Shown here piece after piece: positions 27,287 through 36,348 of a stretch of DNA of 64,000 bases; positions within the stretch are counted from its first letter, which is position 1, and each line of letters begins with the position of its first letter. The stretch is from Nannocystis exedens (GTDB lineage Bacteria > Myxococcota_A > Polyangia > Nannocystales > Nannocystaceae), in assembly GCF_002343915.1 (NCBI RefSeq), contig NZ_NETK01000001.1:5284001-5348000 (forward strand), read 5' to 3'. Under the pieces are notes generated by a model. It did not search any database. It was not told where the DNA came from and was given only the letters and a program-made list of their open reading frames with translations. The position numbers were made by a program, and so were the translations under genes.

Positions 27287-27469
27287 CTCGTACTCGTACT
27301 CGTCGCTGAACTCCTCGCTGTCGAGCATCGAATCGTCGCCGAGGCGGTGCTTGCCACCGTCCTTGCACTCGTTCTTGATGTCGAGCTTCCACAACTCGTT
27401 CAGGTTGTCCGGGTCCAGCTCGATGATGTCATCCGTCACCACCGTAGGCTGCGGCTGCGGCTGCGGAGG
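27287..27469 (-). pseudogene. Acidic reading frame continuing in phase after the YaeQ stop
   Basis: Directly after the YaeQ stop codon the same frame continues as a Pro-Gln linker (PPQPQPQP) and then about 55 mostly acidic residues (VVTDDIIELDPDNLNELW, later DSEEFSDEYEYE). GTG codons at 27442 and 27439 are the only likely starts. The codons here are less GC-biased than around. After the tandem TACGAG repeat the frame runs on without a stop into the antisense of the next gene; a one-base shift would reach TAG at once. It could be a gene remnant, a small acidic peptide with a frameshift, or a read-through tail. Confidence 0.35.
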
Positions 27470-28018
27470 TCAGCCCGCGACCAGAGAGTCGCGGGTGATC
27501 GGGCCCTCGATCGTGTTGCCGCCGATCGTGACGTAGAGCCGGCCGTCGGTGCGCACGAGCTCGAGCTTGGCCTTGCGATCGAGCCTGGCCTCGAGGGCGT
27601 CGAGGAAGGCCGGGTCGAGCAGCCACACGGCGATCGTGTCGGCCTTGTGGATCGCGCCGTTGGCGGCGTCGCGGCGCAGCTGCGTGAGCGGGGTGGCGGT
27701 GAACAGCGAGACTTGGCGGGCGGCCTTGGTGGCCTTGTGCAGGCGTTCGGCGGCGGGGGTGCCGACGTCGATCCACTCGAGCAGGATGCCGGTGGGATCG
27801 CGCACGGCGATCGGCGGGTCGTCCGTCGAGGCGATGCCGTCCTTGCTGAAGGCGATGCCCTCGGCGAGGCTGAGGCAGTACGCGATCGTGCGCGTCCACA
27901 TGAACCGCGGGCTTTCCGACGGGTGACGGGCGATCCGCAGGTCGAGGTCCTCGTAGACACCGCGGTCGATGTCCGAGAGGTTGATGCGCAGGTTGTAGAG
28001 CGTCGCGGTCAACGCCAT
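27470..28018 (-). CDS. YaeQ family protein
   Basis: 182 residues from ATG 28018 (another ATG is two codons upstream). The sequence follows the YaeQ family closely: MALTATLYNLRINLSDIDRGVYEDLDLRIARHPSES at the start, a central segment ending in LLEWIDVGTPAAERLHKA, and the C-terminal DGRLYVTIGG. The fold is a variant of the PD-(D/E)XK nuclease superfamily, and the family was linked to suppression of haemolysin/RfaH phenotypes, but its biochemical role is unsettled. It lies upstream of an odd in-phase acidic frame. Confidence 0.9.
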   Translation of the reverse strand: MALTATLYNLRINLSDIDRGVYEDLDLRIARHPSESPRFMWTRTIAYCLSLAEGIAFSKDGIASTDDPPIAVRDPTGILLEWIDVGTPAAERLHKATKAARQVSLFTATPLTQLRRDAANGAIHKADTIAVWLLDPAFLDALEARLDRKAKLELVRTDGRLYVTIGGNTIEGPITRDSLVAG

Positions 28019-28187
28019 GCGCATGACTACCACGGCGAGCGATGGCTGCGCCGGGCAGATCGCGCCCCGGGACGGCGCCGAGCGCCAGGGGACCACGCGG
28101 GCGGCCCACTCGCCGCTCGACCACCTCGCTGACGACCTGGCCGATCCTTTGGAACGCGTCGAGGCCCTCGCGCACGACCTCGGGCGG

Positions 28188-28410
28188 AGATGCGGACTTT
28201 GATCGCCGCGGGCGTCAAAAGTGAATTACGTCAACCGGCTGGGCTGGACCGCGCAGCTCGAGGTTATCATCCTGTCGAACGCCGGGCCGGCGCACCCGGA
28301 GATCGTGCAGCCGGCTGCTCGAGGGGGGCGCCGACCCGAACTTGGCCGATGGCGACGGTGTGACGTCCTTGCATCACGCGCAGCGCCGAGGCGATGTGAC
28401 GATGCGGCCG
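28188..28410 (+). pseudogene. Ankyrin-repeat gene remnant
   Basis: Pieces of two ankyrin repeats are visible in three frames: LIAAGVK (from about 28189), VNYVNRLGWTAQLEVIILSNAGPAHPEIVQP (about 28220-28315), and LLEGGADPNLADGDGVTSLHHAQRRGDVTM (about 28315-28405). Together they match the usual repeat order, with frameshifts at about 28215 and 28315. No start, ribosome-binding site or stop belongs to them, so this is a decaying fragment. Confidence 0.65.
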
Positions 28411-28635
28411 CGACTTCTCGCGGCGGGTCTCCTCGCGCTTCTTCCGCGGCGCGGTCTTTCGAGCGTTCGACGCGGAAGAGCCGCCTGCGCGATGCAGTCC
28501 GGTGTTGGTAGTGAGGTCGAACGGCCATCGGCGACCTGCTTGAACTCGAACACCGAGCCGGTGCGGCTCGCCTCCAGGACGAGGACGATCCGCGAGCGTG
28601 TCGAGCTCCGGCGGAGAGCTCGACCGGCCAGCATT
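28411..28635. other. Short region without recognised gene
   Basis: Follows the ankyrin fragment. No reading frame is convincing. Confidence 0.35.
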
Positions 28636-29352
28636 TCACTCGCTGGCCGGGCAGCCAGGCACGCTCAACCGGGCCCGCGCTTGTTCCTCGAGCCGTCGCA
28701 TCGCGTCGTGCAGAAGATCACCGGCTGCGAGCGAAGTGCCGCGCGGGACCATCCGCGACACCTCGGCGCCGTTGCTCGCGGCCACCGGGAACGCGCCCTC
28801 GAGCACCGGCTGGTCGGCGAAGCGATAGACCAACGCCCAGCCCTCCCAGCGGGCGTCACGCACGATCGCTCGCACGCCGGGTTCCGGGCTGTCCCCCAGC
28901 TCGCCCCGCTCGATGCGGCTCGGCCTGAAGACCACGAGGGTGTCCACGGGAGCGAGCGCTGCCGCGGCCGCGCGCAGGCCGGCGGCCTCGCTCGTCGGGA
29001 CCGGCGACTTGTCGAGCGTATTCTGCGCGTCGGCCTTGTTCCACATGCGCTGGAAGCCCTCGTCCGTCAGGTTCATGCGCTCCCATTGCTCGACCTGGGT
29101 GGGCTTCTCGAGCAGGTACTCCAGCTGCGCGAAGTGGATGGTCGCGAGCTTGCTCGTCGCCACGCGGGGAGCACACGCGACGCTCGTCTCGCTTCCGGGC
29201 GCCGGCAGTGCAGCATCGACCGCGGCGAGCTTGGTGCGGATCGGTCCGAGGGACTCGTACGCGGTCCAGAACGCCTGCGCCTCCTCGGCTGATGGGCCCG
29301 ATCCGCAGGCGGCAAGGAGCGCGACGAAGGGAATGGAGAACCGGCGAGGCAT
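28636..29352 (-). CDS. Hypothetical lipoprotein
   Basis: 238 residues from ATG 29352 (GTG 29361 is possible). The lipobox is ALLAACGSG (Cys16). The mature part has an N-terminal helix (AEEAQAFWTAYESLGPIRTKLAAVDAAL), a Trp/Gln-containing helix LEYLLEKPTQVEQWERM, and a C-terminal beta region ending in a helix. No known domain. Codon use is regular for the genome. It lies alone on its strand between an ankyrin remnant and a regulator. Confidence 0.7.
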   Translation of the reverse strand: MPRRFSIPFVALLAACGSGPSAEEAQAFWTAYESLGPIRTKLAAVDAALPAPGSETSVACAPRVATSKLATIHFAQLEYLLEKPTQVEQWERMNLTDEGFQRMWNKADAQNTLDKSPVPTSEAAGLRAAAAALAPVDTLVVFRPSRIERGELGDSPEPGVRAIVRDARWEGWALVYRFADQPVLEGAFPVAASNGAEVSRMVPRGTSLAAGDLLHDAMRRLEEQARARLSVPGCPASE

Positions 29353-29448
29353 CGGCGGCACCTATAACCCTGGCGAGATACTGAGCGCAACAGCCGGCGA
29401 CGTATCGTGGGCGGGCAAGGAGCGCGGGTCGGCGTCGTCGCCCCGACG

Positions 29449-30246
29449 TCAGCCGATCGAAGCGGCCACCCGGAGCTCGCCGAGCAGCACACGCGGCGGC
29501 GCGCCGGCGATGGCGTGGAACTCGGCGATCAGGTGGGCCTGATCGTAGTAGCCGGCGTCGGCGGCGATCGTCGCCCACGCGGCCCGTTCGTCCTCGCGTG
29601 CAGCACGCAGAGCACGCTGGAAGCGCGCGAGCTTGGCGAACGCCTTGGGACCGACGCCGAAAGCTCCGCGGAACACCCGACGGAGGTGGCGCTCGCTCAC
29701 GCCGAGCTCATCCGCGACAGCGTTCACGTTCGCGGGGACGAACAAATTGTTGCGCAGCTTCTCGGCTGCTTCGAGGGCCAGGCGCGAGCAGGGCCGGCAT
29801 GCATCGGTCGCCACGCGCTCGGCGATCGCGGCGTCGAGGACCTTCGCGGCCGCGAGCCCGTCGGGAGTCGCGGCGAGTCGTTCGAGGAGGCGGCGCGCCG
29901 CGGCGTCGCCCCAGACATCCTCGAGCGCGACGACGCGGCCGGCGACCGCCGACGCGGGGACGCCGAGCACAGCCTCGGAGGCGCCCAGCCGCAGCCGCGC
30001 ACTCAGGCTGCGCTGCGTCCCGCGGGGGACTTTGCGACGGACGTGCTCCCGCGCGCCGAGTACGTGTGCGTCGATCCCTCTCCGCGCCGCCGGTCCGAAG
30101 CGGACGACGATCTCGACCTCTGCGCGCGGGATCAAGACGTGCGGCGCATCGGCATCGAGCTCGTGTACCATGAGCACCTCGACGACCGCTGCCGTCGACG
30201 CGCCGCTCGGGTCGTAAGACTGGCGATGGGCCGCGCCTGGGTGCAT
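29449..30246 (-). CDS. AraC-family transcription regulator
   Basis: 265 residues if it starts at ATG 30246 (ATG 30171 gives 240). The N-terminal ~90 residues resemble the beta-rich DUF6597/AraC ligand-binding region. The C-terminal helix-turn-helix pair is NVNAVADELGVSERHLRRVFRGAFGVGPKAF and WATIAADAGYYDQAHLIAEFHAIAGAPPRVLL. It is divergent from the NAD-dependent epimerase gene, the likely target, with about 100 bp between starts. Confidence 0.85.
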   Translation of the reverse strand: MHPGAAHRQSYDPSGASTAAVVEVLMVHELDADAPHVLIPRAEVEIVVRFGPAARRGIDAHVLGAREHVRRKVPRGTQRSLSARLRLGASEAVLGVPASAVAGRVVALEDVWGDAAARRLLERLAATPDGLAAAKVLDAAIAERVATDACRPCSRLALEAAEKLRNNLFVPANVNAVADELGVSERHLRRVFRGAFGVGPKAFAKLARFQRALRAAREDERAAWATIAADAGYYDQAHLIAEFHAIAGAPPRVLLGELRVAASIG

Positions 30247-30346
30247 GGCAGAGAGGATGCGGTCAGGCGCTCGCCCGTACAAGCGGGGCGCGACGTTGTC
30301 CGGTTTTTCCAATCCACCTGTCGTGTGGCTCGCTACGGTCCGCGCC

Positions 30347-31177
30347 ATGAAGATTCTCGTCACAGGAGCGACCGGAAAGGTCGGAAGTCGTCTCGCTCGT
30401 CGCCTCGCCGACCGCGGTCATCACGTGCGCGCTCTCGTGCGCGATCCGAGCCGCGCCGAGGCACTGCGCGCGCGCGACGTCGAAGTCGTGCGGGGCGACC
30501 TGCTCGACGGCGCGTCTCTCGAGGCCGCGGTGCGCGGCGTCGACGCCGTCGTCCACTGCGCCGCGTTCTTCCGCGGCGCGACGCCAGAGCAAGCGCACGC
30601 CGTCAACGACGTCGGCACGCAGCACCTCGCGTCTGCGGCGCGCGCCGCGTCGGTGCAGCGCTTCGTGTTCACGAGCACCGGGTTGGTGTACGGCGCGACT
30701 GGGGGGCGCAGCGCTCGCGAGGACGATCCATGCACGCCGGCGCCGGGATACCCGGCGAGCAAGCTCGCTGCCGAGCGCGCCCTCTTCGCGATCGACAACC
30801 TCGACGTCCGCGTGCTCCGCCTCCCATTCGTATACGGCGACGGCGATCCGCACGTCGAGGAAGTGGTCCCGATGATGCGCGGCTTTTTGCCGACGCAGCG
30901 CATGTCGATCGCTCACCACGCCGACGTCGCGCAGGCGGTCGCGCGCGTGCTCGACAAGGCGTCGCCGTCGCACCGCATCTACAACGTCGCCGATGACGAG
31001 GCGCCCGACCTGGCGACGCTCTTTGCATCGGTCGGCGCGCCGCCGCCCGACGGCTCCGCCGCCGAGGCTGCGCGCGCGTTCGAGATCGTGCTCGACAACC
31101 GACGGATCCGCGAGGACCTCGGCTTCCGCCCGGAGTACCCGCGCCTCCAGGACGCGATCGCCGCCGGCACCGCGTGA
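30347..31177 (+). CDS. NAD-dependent epimerase/dehydratase
   Basis: 276 residues, extended short-chain dehydrogenase fold. It has MKILVTGATGKVGSRLARRL with the nucleotide-binding Gly motif, DVEVVRGDLLD, AVVHCAAFFRG, the STG (Ser) and YPASK (Tyr-x-x-x-Lys) catalytic pair, and RLPFVYGDGD. Substrate may be a nucleotide sugar or a small ketone. It is transcribed alone, opposite an AraC regulator. Start at ATG 30347 after a weak ribosome-binding site. Confidence 0.9.
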   Translation: MKILVTGATGKVGSRLARRLADRGHHVRALVRDPSRAEALRARDVEVVRGDLLDGASLEAAVRGVDAVVHCAAFFRGATPEQAHAVNDVGTQHLASAARAASVQRFVFTSTGLVYGATGGRSAREDDPCTPAPGYPASKLAAERALFAIDNLDVRVLRLPFVYGDGDPHVEEVVPMMRGFLPTQRMSIAHHADVAQAVARVLDKASPSHRIYNVADDEAPDLATLFASVGAPPPDGSAAEAARAFEIVLDNRRIREDLGFRPEYPRLQDAIAAGTA

Positions 31178-31312
31178 CGCGAGGTGGGTAGACGCTCCTC
31201 TCGCGCCGGCGTCGGCGGTCCGTGGCCCACTCTGGCCGGCGGGGTCTCGCGTCCTTCTCCCGGGGCTGGGGCGTGGGTGCGGAGCCTGGAGGACCGTCGG
31301 GACGCCCGACGG

Positions 31313-32047
31313 CTATCTCCGAGCGCCCGCGATCAGCCCCATCATCTCGGGATAGTGATAGATCGCGCTCGTCGTCGGAGTGTGCTTCGCCGTCGCGATC
31401 ATGGCCTTAGCGATCTGCTCCACGGTGATCGACTTGTACTTCGCGGGTGTGATGAATGAAAATAACGGCAGTGTCTTCTCGAGGAGCCAGGGCGTGTGCC
31501 GTGAGCCGATGATCATCGCGGGACGGAAGACACTCACCGTCGCCGGTCCGCTCGCGCGCACGGCCGCTTCGGACTCGCCCTTGACGCGGTTGTACCGCGA
31601 CATGCCCGCGGCGCCGCTGCCGGTCGCTCTTGCAGTCGGGTCCGCACCGGCGGCGCTCATGAACGCGAGGTGTCGGACCTTGCCCGAATCGCGCAGCGCC
31701 CGTGCGAACGCTTCGTTCAAGGCGACGTCCACCGCGCGATGTTCTTCCAGCGTGAGCTTCGCGGTGCCGGCGCCGACGCCGAGCACGCTGAAGCCCACCA
31801 GGTCGCCGTCGAGCTCCCGGCATGCATCGAGCGTCGCCGCGGCCAGCGGCGCGGGCTTCATCTCGGGAACGAGCTTCTCCACCAGCGTGCGGCCAGTGGT
31901 GCGAGCCATTGCGACCGCCTCGGGTATCGATCGGCGCGAGAGCGTGATGACGGCCTCGAAGTCGGCATCGTCGAACAACTCGCGGAGCAGCGCGGTGCCG
32001 ACCGAGCCGGAGCCGCCGAGAACGATCGCTGTACGCTTGATGGCCAA
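31313..32047 (-). CDS. NAD(P)H-binding oxidoreductase-like protein
   Basis: 244 residues if translation begins at TTG 32047; no ATG is in frame nearby, so the start is uncertain. It is an atypical short-chain dehydrogenase of the HTATIP2/NAD(P)H-binding type: TAIVLGGSGSVGTALLRELF, FMSAAGADP in the active-site strand, a Tyr-Asn-Arg-Val-Lys (YNRVK) catalytic segment, and FRPAMIIG. Function unknown. Confidence 0.8.
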   Translation of the reverse strand: MAIKRTAIVLGGSGSVGTALLRELFDDADFEAVITLSRRSIPEAVAMARTTGRTLVEKLVPEMKPAPLAAATLDACRELDGDLVGFSVLGVGAGTAKLTLEEHRAVDVALNEAFARALRDSGKVRHLAFMSAAGADPTARATGSGAAGMSRYNRVKGESEAAVRASGPATVSVFRPAMIIGSRHTPWLLEKTLPLFSFITPAKYKSITVEQIAKAMIATAKHTPTTSAIYHYPEMMGLIAGARR

Positions 32048-32273
32048 GGCGGCGCGATGATACGGCGCAGCGCACCTCGACGTCCAGCACGCGGTGCACC
32101 TCGACGGCGTGCTCTCGGGAGCGCGCTGTCGGTCTCCGGCGACCTCCCGCAGCTGGCGGGCCAGTCGAACTCGATGGCGGGCCTCGACCTCGACACCGTC
32201 GCCGTCATCGACAAGCTCACGGTTGAAGGCGAGCACCACCGCGACCAGGCGCCGTCGCCGGTGATCCGGGCGG

Positions 32274-32672
32274 TCAGTCCAGGCGCTCGATGTCGAGGTC
32301 CGGCGAGATCGCCCAGGCGTGGCGGCGAACCTCGTAGATCGACACCGTCGGCGCCATGAAACTCGGATCCGCGAACGCACCGACGGCGACCGCGACGAAG
32401 CCGGGCAAACCGTCGGACTCCCAGAACACGGTCGAGCCGCACGTCGGACAGAAGCGGAAGGTCGCCCGGCTGCCGCTGTCTCCGGTGCGCACGAACTCGG
32501 TCGCGGCGCCCGAGAACGTCACCTGTTCGCGAGCGAAGCGCGCCTGGACGCCGAAGGCGCTCCCGGTTCGCTGCTGACAGGCGAGACAGTGACAGATCGA
32601 GACGCGCACGGGGTCGCCCTCGCACGTGACACCGAGCTGGCCGCAGGTACAGGAGGCGCGACGCGTGGTCAT
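32274..32672 (-). CDS. GFA/CENP-V-type zinc-binding protein
   Basis: 132 residues. Zinc ligands of the family are present: Cys8-x-Cys10 (SCTCGQ), Cys27/Cys29 and Cys32 (ICHCLACQQ), and Cys75-x-x-Cys78 (RFCPTCGS). The motif GSAFGVQARF and the closing beta strands are typical. Members relate to glutathione-dependent formaldehyde-activating enzyme, though most lack proven activity. It is transcribed on the - strand, apart from its neighbours. Confidence 0.9.
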   Translation of the reverse strand: MTTRRASCTCGQLGVTCEGDPVRVSICHCLACQQRTGSAFGVQARFAREQVTFSGAATEFVRTGDSGSRATFRFCPTCGSTVFWESDGLPGFVAVAVGAFADPSFMAPTVSIYEVRRHAWAISPDLDIERLD

Positions 32673-32989
32673 GGTCGAGCGTCGTAGCCGTTTGCGATCG
32701 CTCCTTCAAGAGCGCCACGAGTGCGCCCGGATCGCCGCGCTCCAGAGCCTGGCTCTCACGAGGCTTGCGGGGGCGGGTAGCGACAGCCCGCTCGCCGAGC
32801 GACGACGATGCAGATTTCGGAGTCGACGGCGCCGCTCGCCGCGGCGAAGGGTCGCGGTCCACTTGCGCGAAAAAGCCAGGTCGCGCGCGAGAGACGGGGG
32901 ACGCCGCGGCCGCGAGTTCCCTGGTTCTCTCGCCGCGCGCATCACGGCGCGGCGGCGGGGACCGTCACGCGGTCGTCGGCTCGCCGCGC

Positions 32990-34525
32990 TCACACCCGGC
33001 CCCCCGATGTCCTCCTCGCAGTGCCCGCGCGCAGCGAGCGGCCGGAGCCCGGCGCACGCCTCGGCGAGGGCGCCGCGTGAATGAGGCCCCGCGCCACCAT
33101 GTCGCCCCCGAGCGCGCAGAAGTAGAGGTAGCCGCGACGATCGCCGAAGCGCTCGACGTCCAGCGGAGCGTCCGCGGCGACGCGCATCAGCGTGCGGAGG
33201 CCGCGGGCCACCCCGACGTCGCCCGGCGGGAACACGTCGAGACGACCGAGGCCGCGCAGCAGCACCAGGGCGGCGCTCCACGGGCCGATGCCGGGCAGCT
33301 CGCGGAGGGTCGCGAGCGCGTCGGGCGTGGCCAGGCCGGCGATCGTCGCCTCCGCCAGCTCGCCGGACGCGATCGCCCGGGCCAGGTGGCGCAGCACCTC
33401 GGCCTTGCGCGCGCTCAGACCGCACGCTCGCAGCGTGTCGAGGCGAGCCGCGGCGACCGCCGGGGCGGTCGGGAAGGCGTGAAAGCGCCGACCCGCGTGC
33501 TCGATCATCTTGCCGAAGCGCTCGACGAGGCGGGCGACCACCGCGGCGCCGGCGTCGAGGCTCACCTGCTGGAACGGCACCACGTTGGCGAACACCTCGA
33601 ACCATTCGGCGAACCGCGGCGGCCGCATGCCGCGCAGCGCCAGGCCGGTGGGGCGGAGCCCGCGATCGGCGGTGGTGAGCCGCAGCAGCGGCGCGGGATC
33701 GACGTCGAGGCCGAGCACCTTGCGCAAGGTGGCCGCGAGCTGCGGATGCGCCGCCGGCGGCACGTCACCGTGCGACACCACGTATCGCAGGTCGGGCGCG
33801 TCGACCGTCCCGCGGTCCTCGACCTCGACCAATACGAGCTCTCCCGCGACTGTCAGCACCCGCCGATAACGGCCGTCGTCCCATATGTCGACGCGATTGC
33901 TCGGTCGACGCTGCAACACCCGGACGGTCGCCTCGAGGTGGAACGGCGCGGGCGTGGCGAGCGACCCGCCGCCGTCGCGCTCGCCCGGATAGGTCACCCG
34001 CGTGCCCTCGACCACCGCGAAGGGGGTCATCCGATGCGGCGAGGAGCGCGAGAGGCCGGTGATGTGCTCGACCCGGGCCCCGCGGGCCGTGAGCGCGTCG
34101 GCGACGAGCGAGCGGTGGCAACGCCACGGCACCGCCTCCGCGCACATCAGCGCGACGCCACCCTTCGCCGCCCAGGCGCGGAGCTCGGCCAGCCCGGCCG
34201 TGAATTCGTCGGTCTGCATATAATCGGCGTAGCCCCGGAAGCTCTTGTTGCGCCACGCGCTGTTCGTCGCGTCCTTGCCGGCGCGCCGCAGACCGCCGAG
34301 GCGCGGGAGGTGCACGTATTGCAGGCGCCGGCGACGAAGGGCCGCCCCCAGCGCGTCGCTGTTGAATTGCGGGTTGTGCCGCGAGCGAGGGACCGTGCGG
34401 ATGTCCGCGACCACGGCGACGTCGAACGAGCGCAGCAGCGCGACCAACTCGTCGAAGGTCCGCGTCGAATGGCCGATCGTGTAGACCCGCACCCCCCTCC
34501 AGCGATGGCTCGCACTCGTAGGCAT
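32990..34525 (-). CDS. DUF488 domain fused to AlkA-type DNA glycosylase
   Basis: 511 residues from ATG 34525 (GTG 34615 would add 30 disordered residues). Residues about 12-165 are a DUF488 domain: VRVYTIGHSTRTFDELVALL, ADIRTVPRSRHNPQFN, WRNKSFRGYADYM, and VALMCAEAVPWRCHRSLVA. The rest is an AlkA-like 3-methyladenine glycosylase: a beta-rich N-domain (FHLEATVRVLQRRP), a helix-hairpin-helix LRELPGIGPWSA (about 407-418), and the catalytic Asp near 436 in FPPGDVGVARGL. It should excise alkylated bases from DNA. The fusion implies that DUF488 works in alkylation repair or base recognition. I do not know this architecture from the literature. Confidence 0.88.
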   Translation of the reverse strand: MPTSASHRWRGVRVYTIGHSTRTFDELVALLRSFDVAVVADIRTVPRSRHNPQFNSDALGAALRRRRLQYVHLPRLGGLRRAGKDATNSAWRNKSFRGYADYMQTDEFTAGLAELRAWAAKGGVALMCAEAVPWRCHRSLVADALTARGARVEHITGLSRSSPHRMTPFAVVEGTRVTYPGERDGGGSLATPAPFHLEATVRVLQRRPSNRVDIWDDGRYRRVLTVAGELVLVEVEDRGTVDAPDLRYVVSHGDVPPAAHPQLAATLRKVLGLDVDPAPLLRLTTADRGLRPTGLALRGMRPPRFAEWFEVFANVVPFQQVSLDAGAAVVARLVERFGKMIEHAGRRFHAFPTAPAVAAARLDTLRACGLSARKAEVLRHLARAIASGELAEATIAGLATPDALATLRELPGIGPWSAALVLLRGLGRLDVFPPGDVGVARGLRTLMRVAADAPLDVERFGDRRGYLYFCALGGDMVARGLIHAAPSPRRAPGSGRSLRAGTARRTSGGRV

Positions 34526-34706
34526 CGCACCCCGGGGCTCGCGTCCGCGGGCCTCGCCCGAGGTCTGGGCCGAGCCGGCGCTCGACGCCGGCGCCCGGCC
34601 CGTCGTGCCGTTCACGGGGAGCGGCGCGCCGCGCCGCGCATCGGCGAGCTGCAGCGGCGCAGGGCGCGCGATCGCGCACCGGCACGCGCCGGCGATCCAC
34701 GCCCTT

Positions 34707-36098
34707 CTATCGCAGGAGGGCTGGCTCGCGCGCCATTCGCACGAGCCGGGCGCGCGTCCCCCACAGCACGATCGCCGCCAGCGCGGGCCCGATGCACGCC
34801 AGGGCGATGACGAGGCCGTCGAGCCAGCCGCGGAGCTGCGGCAGGTTCCACAACGCGGCCTCGACGGGGGTCACGAGCGCGTCGACCGTGACGGCGAGCG
34901 CGAGGCCGGTGGCGAGCCCCGGCGAGCGGCGACGTCGCAGGACGACGAGGCCGACCAGCAGGAGCACGTCGAACCCGACCCATGCCCATTTCACGCCCGG
35001 ACGGCCGCCGAACCACTGCTCGGCCGACGCGCCCGCCATCAGGGCGATCCACGGCACCAGCAACACCCCGAGCCCGACGAGCACCACGGACGGGCCGCGC
35101 GCGAGGCAGCGCGCGCCGAAGCGCAACAGCCCGCCCGGCACGAACGCGGCGAGCACGTCGAGGAACGTGACGATGACGCCCTGCGACCGCGGATACGACA
35201 GGTAGATCGGGCACCACGCGGCAGGCCGCAGCTTGGCCTTGAACCGCTGCAGGCCCTCGAAGTCGTAGAGGAAGCGCAGGCGGCTGCGAGCGAAGCGCAA
35301 CGGCCGTGGGACCGCGCCGGCCAGCGGCGCGGTGCCCAGGGTGAGCCACGTGCAGCCCTCTTCCGTCGCCCGCCGCATGACCGCGTCCACGAGGGCCTCG
35401 ACGGTGCCGTTCGGCGCTTGCGGGTCACGCACCAGGTGCTCGAGGAACCAGCCGCGGCGGCCCGGCACCGGGATCACGTGCGCGACGCCGACGACCCGGC
35501 CGTCTCGCTCGGCCACGAAGCACCGCCGCAGCTCCGGGAACGTGAACGGGCCGAGGCCGACGAGGAACCTCATCGGCGGCATCGCCCGGGTGGCGAGCCA
35601 CCGTCGAGCCAGCTCTGCCGTGGCGTCCGCCAACGGGCCCGCGTCGAGCTCGGCGGGGTCGATCCGGCGCACCCGCACCCCCTTCGCCCGCGCGCGGCGC
35701 AGCTGCTCGCGCAGCCGCGAATGACGCCGGAGCGTGTCGGGCCAGGTCTGCGGATCCCACACTGGTTGCTCGCCGATCGCCACCGCGCGTAGATCAGCGG
35801 CGGTCGCATGCCGGAAGCGATCCTCGGTGGCGACGAAGCAACAGCGGCGGGGGGCCTCCCGGGCCGCACGCACGAACGCGCCGCCGATCGCGGCGAGCTC
35901 GTCGGTCGCGGCGATCGGGGCCCCGGCCGCCACCCACGCCGACCCGGTATCGACATAGGCCACGCAGCCGTCGCCGTGGAAGAAGTAGGTGAACTCCGCG
36001 CCGAAGGTCTGGAACGCGGTCACGTTCCAGCCGTGCCGCTGCACCAGCTGCAGCACACGGCGCTGCGAGGCGCTGTGGCCGGTGGGAGCGTCGGGCAT
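34707..36098 (-). CDS. DUF2156 (lysyl-phosphatidylglycerol-synthase-like) membrane protein
   Basis: 463 residues. The N-terminal ~320 residues form a GNAT-type aminoacyl/acyltransferase domain of the phosphatidylglycerol lysyltransferase C-terminal type (GHSASQRRVLQLVQRHGWN, GSAWVAAGAPIAA, FVAERDGRVVGVAHVIPV, GCTWLTLGTAPLAG, YDFEGLQRFKAKLRP). Four or five hydrophobic helices follow at the C-terminus. In MprF the membrane part comes first, so the domain order is reversed. It probably modifies lipids or surface components; the acceptor is unknown. Confidence 0.85.
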   Translation of the reverse strand: MPDAPTGHSASQRRVLQLVQRHGWNVTAFQTFGAEFTYFFHGDGCVAYVDTGSAWVAAGAPIAATDELAAIGGAFVRAAREAPRRCCFVATEDRFRHATAADLRAVAIGEQPVWDPQTWPDTLRRHSRLREQLRRARAKGVRVRRIDPAELDAGPLADATAELARRWLATRAMPPMRFLVGLGPFTFPELRRCFVAERDGRVVGVAHVIPVPGRRGWFLEHLVRDPQAPNGTVEALVDAVMRRATEEGCTWLTLGTAPLAGAVPRPLRFARSRLRFLYDFEGLQRFKAKLRPAAWCPIYLSYPRSQGVIVTFLDVLAAFVPGGLLRFGARCLARGPSVVLVGLGVLLVPWIALMAGASAEQWFGGRPGVKWAWVGFDVLLLVGLVVLRRRRSPGLATGLALAVTVDALVTPVEAALWNLPQLRGWLDGLVIALACIGPALAAIVLWGTRARLVRMAREPALLR

Positions 36099-36348
36099 CG
36101 CTAGAGTCTACGACGTCCACGACGGCGCGCTGCCTGCCGGCGGCCCGCCGCGCCCTGTGACCGTACGGCCTCGGCCGAGGCGTGCCTTCCTTCCCCTGCC
36201 GTCGTCGGGAAGGCTGCTCACCCGGGAACCGGCTCGACGCGAGCAGCCCGCGAGCGCGGTCGGCGTGGGTCGCGACCGCGACGTCGCCCTGCGGCCCGCT
36301 GGCGATCTGGCGCGAGAACAGGTCGCCGGGCTCATCGTCATCGTGGTC

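Noticed and set aside
23381..27442. A 1353-codon open frame on the - strand opposite the cyclase and flavoprotein genes
   Set aside because: It is antisense to two well-supported genes. It stays open only because of the high GC content, and its Arg/His/Leu/Pro-rich composition is typical of such frames. Only its first ~60 codons are of separate interest.
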